Of a DNA stretch of 35,887 bases, positions 16,696 through 23,140 are shown one piece after another (positions within the stretch are counted from its first letter, which is position 1; each line of letters begins with the position of its first letter). The DNA is taken from positions 1 to 35,887 of the forward strand of contig PLAY01000066.1 in NCBI GenBank assembly GCA_003134375.1, read 5' to 3'. A program made the translations under genes and the position numbers. The notes under the pieces were generated by a model. That model had not been told where the DNA came from and did not search any database. It saw only the letters and a list, made by a program, of their open reading frames with translations. Source of the stretch: Limisphaerales bacterium. Its GTDB lineage: Bacteria > Verrucomicrobiota > Verrucomicrobiia > Limisphaerales > UBA11358.

Positions 16696-16830
16696 GATTT
16701 GTAGGTAAAGCGGTTGCTGACTGTTTATTGGTTAACTTATGAAAAGTTATGGTTATGTTTCGTAAAAGCCAACCTGTTGGGGATGGGCGGTGCGGTTTCA
16801 GGGACGAAAGGCCTGCGGACGGGACGGGTA
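16696..16830 (-). promoter_or_regulatory. Intergenic region upstream of the porin gene
   Basis: The gap after the LytR-like gene is AT-rich near the porin start. On the plus strand CTTATG (16736-16741) and two adjacent GTTATG copies (16746-16757) form short direct repeats, and GTTAAC lies beside them. Direct repeats of this sort are how LytTR proteins usually bind, so it is a candidate site. No clear -10/-35 was found. Confidence 0.3.
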
Positions 16831-17586
16831 TTACTTCACGCCGAGCTGTTGCAGCTTGTCACGGTAGCGCCGGCTCAATGTCAGGCGCGTGCCGTCGTGG
16901 AGGACCAGTTCGCAGCCGCCGTAAAACAGCCGGTGCAGTTCCTTGATGCGCTGCGCATTGACAATGGCCGAGCGGCTGATGCGGACGAATTTTTCCGGCG
17001 GGAGCCGGGTTTCGAGCGCACCCAGCGTCTCGCGCAGCAGGTGTGATTTCGCGCCCACGTGCAGCTCGGCGTAATTGTCCGCCGACCCGATCCAGTCAAT
17101 TTCCTCCAGCTTCACCCACACGACGTGCCCGCCCGATTTCACCGCCAACCGGTCGGTTATTTTGGACGGCGGCAATTCAGCCAGCACGGCCGATTGCCGC
17201 TGCTGGACCGCGGCGTCGCGATTCCTGACCTGTTCGATGGCGCGGCCCAACGCCTTCTGAAACCGTTCGCGGTCGAAAGGTTTCAACAGGTAATCCACCG
17301 CGTGGACTTCAAAGGCCTTGACCGCAAACCTGTCGAATGCCGTCACAAACACAATCACCGGCATGGGACCGGCGCCCAGGGCTTCGAGCACACCGAAGCC
17401 GTCGAGTTCGGGCATCTGTATGTCCAGGAAGAGAAGATCCGGCGGCGTTTTCTGAATGGCGGTGACGGCTTCGCGCCCGTCGGCGTATTCGCCGATGATT
17501 TCAATCTCCGGCTCGTTTTGAAGCAACTGGCGCAACCGGTCGCGCGCCAGCGATTCGTCGTCCACGATGAGCGTCCGGATTTTCAT
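16831..17586 (-). CDS. LytTR-family response regulator
   Basis: The protein has 251 residues. The N-terminal receiver domain has acidic residues D9 and D10, the phosphoacceptor D55 in LLFLDIQMPE, T82 and K102. The C-terminal LytTR DNA-binding domain spans about 145-250 (WVKLEEIDWIGSADNYAELH, then KFVRISRSAIVNAQRIKELH). Phosphorylation by the adjacent sensor should alter binding to direct repeats in promoters. The gene overlaps the sensor stop by 4 nt (ATGA), so translation is coupled. The genes downstream on the same strand encode the porin and the cytochrome, which are the obvious targets, though the sequence does not prove it. Confidence 0.95.
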   Translation of the reverse strand: MKIRTLIVDDESLARDRLRQLLQNEPEIEIIGEYADGREAVTAIQKTPPDLLFLDIQMPELDGFGVLEALGAGPMPVIVFVTAFDRFAVKAFEVHAVDYLLKPFDRERFQKALGRAIEQVRNRDAAVQQRQSAVLAELPPSKITDRLAVKSGGHVVWVKLEEIDWIGSADNYAELHVGAKSHLLRETLGALETRLPPEKFVRISRSAIVNAQRIKELHRLFYGGCELVLHDGTRLTLSRRYRDKLQQLGVK

Positions 17587-18671
17587 GCCCGGGGGGCCTC
17601 CTTCCGAAAAGGAATAATCAACCGCACCAGCAACCCGCCTTCCGGCGCGTCGCGCAATTCAAAGCCGTGGGACTCGCCATAAAGTGCCTGTAATCGCTCC
17701 CGCGTGTTGGACAGGCCGACGCCTTCCTTGGCCGGCCCATCCTTCCGCAGGCCGGCGCCGTTGTCGCCTACTTCCAGCGTGAGCGCGCCGCCCTCGCGCT
17801 GCGACCGCAACTCGATGCACCCGGGTTTGGCGCGCGGTTCAATGCCGTGGCGGATCGCATTTTCCACCAGCGGCTGCAAAATCAGATTCGGCACCCGGGC
17901 GTCAAGCGTGTCCGGCGCGATGTTCATTTTCACCGTCAGCCGGCTGCCGAACCGGATTTGTTCGATTTCCAGATAACGCTGGAGAATCCCCAATTCCTCG
18001 CGCAGGCTCACTTCCTGGGTGTCGGAACTTTCCAGCGCCGCCCGCAGGAGGTCGCTGAGACGCACAATCATCCGGTCGGCCGCTTCCGCGTCCTGATGCA
18101 CAAGCGCGGAGATCGAGTGCAGGCTGTTGAAAAGGAAATGCGGATTCAACTGCATCTGGAGCGCCTGTAATTTCGCCTCCGCCAGCCGCTTCTCCAATTC
18201 CACCGCGCGCAGTTCGCGCTCCCGATATTTGCGGTAATAGTCGAACGCGAACGTGACCGCGACGATGACCCAGTAGATGAGCAGGTTGAAATGCCACGTC
18301 TTCACCAGCAACGGCAGGAAGGCCTCCGCGAAACTCGCGTCGCTCTGAAAACGCCCGACGCCGGCCCGCAGAACCATGTACGCGAGGGAAAATGCCAGGC
18401 TGGCCGGCAGGTGCACCGCGAGACTCCGCCGCCGGTGGCCGGATTCAAAATCAAACCGCCGCGCCAGCCAGACGACCGGGATGGACAGCAGGGCGAACAC
18501 GTACCAGTCCCCGAGCGCGTAGCCGACCGCCTGCCGCCAGGTCACCTCCAGCCCAGCCTTGGCGCTGGAAATGTAAAACTGAAACGCGAAGGACAGCCCG
18601 ATCAACGTCCAAAAGCCAAACCACAGCAGCCATTTGACCCGGCGTCTTTGAAGCGCGTTTTTAATTGTCAT
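17583..18671 (-). CDS. LytS-type sensor histidine kinase
   Basis: The protein has 362 residues. Four transmembrane segments lie at about 14-33, 50-70, 84-104 and 126-146, with no large periplasmic domain. A short coiled coil (147-172) leads to the His_kinase dimer region LQMQLNPHFLFNSLHSI, where H178 is the phosphorylation site. The ATPase part has the N box LVENAIRHG (N271) and the G1 box DNGAG (D303). It pairs with the LytTR regulator, with which it overlaps by 4 nt. The signal is probably sensed within the membrane or at its surface. It is divergent from the FG-GAP/UnbV gene starting near 18719. Confidence 0.95.
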   Translation of the reverse strand: MTIKNALQRRRVKWLLWFGFWTLIGLSFAFQFYISSAKAGLEVTWRQAVGYALGDWYVFALLSIPVVWLARRFDFESGHRRRSLAVHLPASLAFSLAYMVLRAGVGRFQSDASFAEAFLPLLVKTWHFNLLIYWVIVAVTFAFDYYRKYRERELRAVELEKRLAEAKLQALQMQLNPHFLFNSLHSISALVHQDAEAADRMIVRLSDLLRAALESSDTQEVSLREELGILQRYLEIEQIRFGSRLTVKMNIAPDTLDARVPNLILQPLVENAIRHGIEPRAKPGCIELRSQREGGALTLEVGDNGAGLRKDGPAKEGVGLSNTRERLQALYGESHGFELRDAPEGGLLVRLIIPFRKEAPRA

Positions 18672-18718
18672 GTTGCCTGATGTTCCAGTTGCTGGTAAAA
18701 GCTATAACCGATTTCAAA

Positions 18719-20626
18719 ATGCCAAACAAATCCTCTCTCGCACAAGCCAAAGGAAGCCATCTGGCACCGAGGTCCGGAGCAAAGCTTCCTTTCCCGGGCT
18801 CATGTAGCGCAGGTTGGCAACCTGCTGTTTCGCCGACTGGCAGTCGGCAGGACGTTGACCCGGGACGCGGTCTGCGGATTACCAATCCGCGACACAGCAG
18901 ACTTCCAGTCTGCGCTACCAATTTCCGGGCGCCGTTCGCGGCGCTGTTTTTGGCCGCAAGTGCGTGCGCGCTCCCGGCGGCGGACGAAATTCCCGTGGCT
19001 AAATTCACCGACATCACCAGGGAAGCCGGCATCACCTTCGTCCACAACAACGGCGCTTACGGTGACAAACTCCTGCCCGAAACCATGGGCATCGGCGTGG
19101 CATTCTTTGATTACGACAACGACGGCCACCAGGATTTGCTCTTCATCAATGGAACATACTGGCCCGGGCACATTCCCGAAGGCAAAACGCCGCCGACCAT
19201 GGCGCTCTATCACAACGACGGCCACGGCCATTTCACCGACGTCACCAAAGGTTCGGGTCTCGACATCAGTTGCTACGGCATGGGCGTGGCCATCGGGGAT
19301 TACGACAATGATGGGCTGCCCGATGTTTTCATCACCGCCGTCGGCGGCAATCATCTGTTTCACAACGACGGCCACGGCAAATTTCACGAGGTAACCAAGG
19401 AGGCGGGGGTCGGCGGTTCGACGAACGGCTGGAGCACAGGGGCGGCGTTCATTGATTACGACAACGACGGCAAACTCGACCTGTTCGTCTGTAATTACGT
19501 GCAATGGTCGCCGGAGATTGACCGGGCGAAAAGTTACGAGCTTCCCAACATCGGTCGCGCTTACGGCCCGCCCCGCAACTTCGCGGGCACGTTTCCCTAT
19601 TTGTATCACAACGACGGCCACGGCCATTTCACCGACGTGTCGGCGCAGGCCGGCGTCCAGATCAAGGACCCCGCCACCGGATTGCCGATGGCCAAATCAC
19701 TCGCGGTGGCACCGGTGGACGTGGACAACGACGGCTGGATTGACCTGGTGGTGGCCAATGACACCGTGCCGAATTTTCTCTTTCACAACGAACACAACGG
19801 CACCTTCAAGGAAATCGGCGCGCGGTCGGGCGTTGCCTACGACGCCTACGGTCTGGTTCGGGGCGCGATGGGCATTGATTCCGCCCGGTTCCGCAACGAC
19901 GACACGCTGGGCATCGCCATCGGCAACTACGCCAATGAGATGAACGCGCTCTACGTTGCCCAGCGCGACTCGCTCCTGTTTGCCGATGAGGCCACCCAGG
20001 CCGGCGTCGGCCCGGCCAGCCAGAAGCTCTTGAAGTTCGGCCTCTTTTTCTTCGATTACGACCTCGACGGCCGGCTCGACGTGCTCACCGCCAACGGCCA
20101 CCTCGAACCCGAAATCAATCGCGTCCAATCCAACCAGCAATACCGCCAGCCCGCGCAATTGTTCTGGAACCGCGGCGACAGCAAGGGCACGAGCTTCGTG
20201 CCCGTGCCGCCGGACAAGGCCGGCACCGACCTGTTCCAACCCATCGTCGGTCGCGGCGCGGCCTTTGCCGACATTGACGGCGATGGTGACCTCGACGTGG
20301 TGCTCACGCAAATCGGCGGCCCGCCGCTGCTGTTGCGCAACGACCAGAATTTGCATCACCATTGGATTCGCCTGAAACTCGTCGGCACCAAAAGCAACCG
20401 CGACGCCATCGGCGCGTGGATCAAGGTGCGGGTGAACGGCCAGACGCTCTGGCGACAGGTCATGCCCACGCGCGCCTACCTCTCGCAATCCGAACTGCCC
20501 GTCACCATCGGGCTGGGAAACACCGACAAGGTGGACAGCGTTGAAATCAACTGGCCGAGCGGCACGCGGCAGAAGGTGGAAAACGTGCTGATAGACCGCC
20601 CGATGACCATCACGGAAAACCGGTAA
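18719..20626 (+). CDS. Secreted FG-GAP/ASPIC-UnbV (CRTAC1-type) protein, paralogue of 10165-12075
   Basis: Seven or so FG-GAP calcium loops (DYDNDGHQD, DYDNDGLPD, DYDNDGKLD, DVDNDGWID, DYDLDGRLD, DIDGDGDLD) form a propeller, followed by an ASPIC/UnbV-type end (HHHWIRLKLVGTKSNRD, INWPSGTRQKVENV). Long stretches are identical to the protein at 10165-12075, so they are duplicates. Instead of a membrane anchor it has a hydrophobic FAALFLAASACALPAA signal segment. That segment begins immediately after a 115-bp palindromic element (18804-18918) that is read in frame, and no ATG, GTG or TTG lies between element and signal segment. With the ATG at 18719 the protein is 635 residues and has a ~65-residue lead before the signal. 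The start is therefore uncertain and the lead may have been altered by the element. Confidence 0.85.
   Translation: MPNKSSLAQAKGSHLAPRSGAKLPFPGSCSAGWQPAVSPTGSRQDVDPGRGLRITNPRHSRLPVCATNFRAPFAALFLAASACALPAADEIPVAKFTDITREAGITFVHNNGAYGDKLLPETMGIGVAFFDYDNDGHQDLLFINGTYWPGHIPEGKTPPTMALYHNDGHGHFTDVTKGSGLDISCYGMGVAIGDYDNDGLPDVFITAVGGNHLFHNDGHGKFHEVTKEAGVGGSTNGWSTGAAFIDYDNDGKLDLFVCNYVQWSPEIDRAKSYELPNIGRAYGPPRNFAGTFPYLYHNDGHGHFTDVSAQAGVQIKDPATGLPMAKSLAVAPVDVDNDGWIDLVVANDTVPNFLFHNEHNGTFKEIGARSGVAYDAYGLVRGAMGIDSARFRNDDTLGIAIGNYANEMNALYVAQRDSLLFADEATQAGVGPASQKLLKFGLFFFDYDLDGRLDVLTANGHLEPEINRVQSNQQYRQPAQLFWNRGDSKGTSFVPVPPDKAGTDLFQPIVGRGAAFADIDGDGDLDVVLTQIGGPPLLLRNDQNLHHHWIRLKLVGTKSNRDAIGAWIKVRVNGQTLWRQVMPTRAYLSQSELPVTIGLGNTDKVDSVEINWPSGTRQKVENVLIDRPMTITENR
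18804..18918. repeat. Four-hairpin palindromic element (GTAGCGCAG...CTGCGCTAC)
   Basis: Terminal inverted repeats GTAGCGCAG (18804-18812) and CTGCGCTAC (18910-18918) close a block of four triloop hairpins: AGGTT-GGC-AACCT (18811-18823), CCGACT-GGC-AGTCGG (18833-18847), GCGGATT-ACC-AATCCGC (18874-18890) and CAGACT-TCC-AGTCTG (18898-18912). The FG-GAP frame reads through it. Confidence 0.85.
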
Positions 20627-20680
20627 TTGTGGGTCTGGTAGGGCGCCGGCGAACAGTCGTTCGATATTGTTGCCACCCAA

Positions 20681-20765
20681 TCGTCCTCGTCCTCCTCCTC
20701 GTTCTCGTAATCGAAAGCAAGCCCACGAGCCGGGTTTTCGAGGACGAGGAGGAGAACGAGGACGA
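20681..20765. repeat. TCGTCCTCG-type inverted repeat between convergent genes
   Basis: The left arm 20681-20716 (TCGTCCTCGTCCTCCTCCTC and on) pairs with the right arm 20735-20765 over about 30 bp with few mismatches. It lies in the 155-bp gap between two convergent stops and could end transcription from both sides. A lone GGTAGGGCGCC at 20637 resembles one end of the GGTAGGG elements. Confidence 0.7.
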
Positions 20766-20781
20766 GTCGGAAGATTTGCCA

Positions 20782-21246
20782 CTACTCCGCTTCTGCGTCG
20801 TAAGGGCGGATTTCCGAATGCCGGACCTGCCCGCCGAGATTGGCCGTTCGCGCCATCAGGACGCCGACCACCAGCGCGGCCACCAGCAACAGCACGCTGA
20901 ACCAGCCGGCAACGGCCCGGCCCCGGTAATGGATCAATCCCGCCAACGCCAGGATTCCAAGCGCGATGCAGCCCGCCAGCGCCACGCCCGCCGACGCCTG
21001 ATGTTGCTCCAGGATGCGTTCGGAAAATCCCGGCAATCCCTTGATCGTGCCCGACGCCGGTTCGCCCGTGAGATAGGACGGCACGGCCAGCACCGCGGCC
21101 ACGATGAACATGCCCAGCGCCGCCTTTTGAATTTCCCGGCTTCCGCGCCACAAACCGAAGGCCAGCCAGCCCAAACCAAACAAAATGGCCATGACCGGGA
21201 CGTGGCACAGGAAAAGATGAATGTGCGCGGCAGTGACTGGATTCAT
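20782..21246 (-). CDS. Four-helix membrane protein of unknown function
   Basis: The 154-residue protein has four clear transmembrane segments at about 13-33, 41-61, 84-105 and 111-131. The N-terminus MNPVTAAHIHLFLCHVPVMA has three histidines at the first helix, which resembles DUF2231-like membrane proteins that occur near cytochrome genes. An amphipathic stretch between helices 2 and 3 has LPGFSERILEQHQASAG with another histidine. Heme or metal binding by these histidines is possible but not shown. It is followed by a polar tail. The gene stands alone: 112 bp separate it from the EF-P-like gene upstream on the same strand, and it converges on the FG-GAP gene. No ribosome binding site is evident. 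Confidence 0.8.
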   Translation of the reverse strand: MNPVTAAHIHLFLCHVPVMAILFGLGWLAFGLWRGSREIQKAALGMFIVAAVLAVPSYLTGEPASGTIKGLPGFSERILEQHQASAGVALAGCIALGILALAGLIHYRGRAVAGWFSVLLLVAALVVGVLMARTANLGGQVRHSEIRPYDAEAE

Positions 21247-21358
21247 GGTGTAAACATGATTGCAACTGGCAGCCGTTGCTGCAATTCAATTTGAATACTG
21301 CTTCAAATCCTGCGGTTGCTCGCTCAAATCGTTTTAGCCTTTAGCGTTCAGCCTTTCC

Positions 21359-21931
21359 CTATTCCCCGCCCGTTTCCCGGCCCAGGTATTTCTTTTCGGC
21401 GGTGTCCACGCGGATGATTTCGCCGTTGGCGATGAACAGCGGAACCATGATGGTGAGGCCGGTTTCGAGCTTCGCCTCCTTCCAGGACGAGCCCAAATCG
21501 CCTCGAGCGGGCGGAACGGTGTCCACCACCTTGAGCGGAATTTGCTGCGGCAGGACGATGTCGAGGAGCCGGCCATCGAGCCGCAGGGCTTTGTATTCCT
21601 CGTTCTCCTTGAGAAACCCGCGGCGCTCACCGAGTTGTTCGTTGCTGAACTCGAATTCCTCGAACGTCTCGGTATCAATGAAAACCTGACCGTCGGCCTG
21701 CGCGTAGCTGTAAGTCACGCGGCGGGTTTCCAGCGGGGCCACGGTCACGCGCTCGTTTTCGGCGAAAACGCGGTCAATGAGGCGGCCGGTCGTGAGGTGG
21801 CGCAGGCGGGTGTGGAGTTTGTGCCGGGTCTGGGCGGTGCCGCTGGTGTGCATATCCTCGACGACATGGGGAGCACCATCCAGCAGCAGAACCATCTGGC
21901 GTTTGAACTCGGATGGCAGAATTGTTTCCAT
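21359..21931 (-). CDS. efp: Elongation factor P paralogue with non-canonical tip
   Basis: EF-P binds between the P and E sites of the ribosome and helps form peptide bonds at proline runs. The 190-residue length and all three domains fit: an N-terminal KOW-like domain (SEFKRQMVLLLDGAPHVVE), a middle OB domain (about 66-125) and a C-terminal OB domain with the family signature TGLTIMVPLFIANGEIIRVDT. The loop that reaches the tRNA is SGTAQTRHK. In an ungapped alignment with E. coli EF-P, the modified Lys34 of PGKG is replaced by Gln34, and position 32, used by arginine-type EF-Ps, is Thr. Lysylation or rhamnosylation at the usual site is therefore not expected. It may be a specialised paralogue, with the main EF-P elsewhere. 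The gene appears to stand alone. Confidence 0.92.
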   Translation of the reverse strand: METILPSEFKRQMVLLLDGAPHVVEDMHTSGTAQTRHKLHTRLRHLTTGRLIDRVFAENERVTVAPLETRRVTYSYAQADGQVFIDTETFEEFEFSNEQLGERRGFLKENEEYKALRLDGRLLDIVLPQQIPLKVVDTVPPARGDLGSSWKEAKLETGLTIMVPLFIANGEIIRVDTAEKKYLGRETGGE

Positions 21932-22057
21932 GGTGTCGTTCCCCGCACATGCCGGGATGTTTTGACGGCTACAAAGCTTTAGCCTGAACCCCGCGCAGCG
22001 TCAACTACTTCGGACGTATCCATGCAGTCAAGGCCGTGCCGCACGTGCGGCGGGCAC

Positions 22058-22190
22058 GTAGGACAGACGTCGCGCCTGTCTCCATCTTCAAAAACCTCGC
22101 TCACTTTTTGGTGTTACTCATCCACCTCTCGAAACCAAACACCCGAAACCGGTAATCCAAAGTTAGAGACAGGCGCGACGTCTGTCCTAC
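22058..22190. repeat. MITE-like element with 25-bp perfect inverted repeats
   Basis: The arms 22058-22082 and 22166-22190 are exact 25-bp inverted repeats (start GTAGGACAGACGTCGCGCCT), with an 83-bp spacer. No gene, and no clear target duplication. The surrounding gap 21932-22384 holds nothing else that I can support; the 200 bp after the element are plain and relatively AT-rich. Confidence 0.85.
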
Positions 22191-22384
22191 GGCATGGTTC
22201 CGGTTCAGACCCGCGCCGCTCGTCTTCGTGTCCGATGCGCCATTGGGCGGCTACACGCCTTATTTCCGAAAAGCCAAAAAAATTGAAATAAGCCGGGTGT
22301 GAATTGCCAAAACATGAAACAAGTCGTAACTAACTGTTGGTGAATAACTTAACTATTGTAATGGCCGGTTTCTAGGCCTCCCCG

Positions 22385-23137
22385 TCAAAACTCCAGCGGC
22401 ACGCGGACGACCAGGCCGCCCATCACGTCGCCGGCTTTGAAATCTTTCTTTGGACTGGCCGGGTTCCGGTTGTGGCAGTCGGCACAGGCGTTGACGGTGG
22501 CCACCTCGGCATAGACGGCGGTGAAATATCGGCGGCCGCCGAGCGATTCCCCGCCGTAGTAATTCGTGCCGGGATGGTCGAGGACGTATTGCAGGCCGGC
22601 TTTTTCCGTGTCGGTTTCCGGCGCGTTCTTCGGGTTGATCGGCCAGAGCGAGCGCAGGACGTAGTGGAACTCCGCGCCCTGCTGTTGAACGGATTCGGAC
22701 GCCTGGCGCAGCATCCGGGCATGCAGCGCCATGAGATTTTCATCCTGCCCCGGCGTGCCGCCCGGCGGATAGTTTTGCAAAACCAAGCGGGCATAGGTGT
22801 CGTGGTCGGCGGCAATCACGGCATGGAGGGCATCGGCCATTTCCTGCGGCTTGAAGGTCACCGCCGGTTCCGGCGGCGGCGCGGTCTGCACGGCGGGTTG
22901 CCGCTCGCAACCGGCCCCTGTCAGAACCAACAGTCCGGCCAGTATGAAACTGACAAGAGCGTACCTTGATACTGCAACAAATCCAGCGCATCGTTTCAGC
23001 AGGAACGCCGGATTTATCCGGCAGGATGTTAACTTGTGCAGGCTCACTGCCGCATGAATGCGGCGTTCCGTCGCCGTGCCTAGGTGTGCCCAACCGACAA
23101 TGTTGCCCGCAAATCTTATTTTGTTCATGGTTGTCAT
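22385..23137 (-). CDS. DUF3365-like (Tll0287-type) monoheme lipoprotein
   Basis: The core (about 90-250) fits the DUF3365/Tll0287-like sensor-type heme domain: FHYVLRSLWPINPKNAPET, GLQYVLDHP and, near the end, one CXXCH heme site at 218-222 (CADCH). A lipoprotein signal is clear, with lipobox LTGAGC and the lipidated cysteine at residue 77. That is far too deep for a normal signal peptide: residues ~23-50 are encoded by a 68-bp palindromic element (23002-23069), and no start codon lies between element and signal. Either the element lengthened the lead in frame, or the gene is damaged. It is the last gene of the eight-gene operon, 3 nt after the upstream stop. Heme sensing or electron transfer at the outer face is likely. 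Confidence 0.82.
   Translation of the reverse strand: MTTMNKIRFAGNIVGWAHLGTATERRIHAAVSLHKLTSCRINPAFLLKRCAGFVAVSRYALVSFILAGLLVLTGAGCERQPAVQTAPPPEPAVTFKPQEMADALHAVIAADHDTYARLVLQNYPPGGTPGQDENLMALHARMLRQASESVQQQGAEFHYVLRSLWPINPKNAPETDTEKAGLQYVLDHPGTNYYGGESLGGRRYFTAVYAEVATVNACADCHNRNPASPKKDFKAGDVMGGLVVRVPLEF
23002..23069. repeat. 68-bp GGAACGCCGGAT palindromic element, copy 1 (in frame in a lipoprotein gene)
   Basis: Arms 23002-23024 and 23047-23069 are 23-bp inverted repeats with three mismatches. It has the same length, arms and loop end as the copy at 33092-33159. Read on the minus strand in the lipoprotein frame it gives ERRIHAAV...RINPAF. Confidence 0.85.
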
Positions 23138-23140
23138 CCG

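Noticed and set aside
18804..18918. Cloverleaf-like fold suggesting a tRNA
   Set aside because: Four triloop hairpins and no anticodon arm, T-loop or CCA-type end; it fits a palindromic repeat.
20681..20765. Short repeated CCTCGT units as a CRISPR array
   Set aside because: The repeats are one pair of inverted arms, without regular spacers or cas genes. No CRISPR array was seen anywhere in the window.
19697..21289. 530-codon open frame on the minus strand
   Set aside because: Antisense to the FG-GAP gene and crosses the inverted repeat and the small membrane gene in another frame; no protein features.
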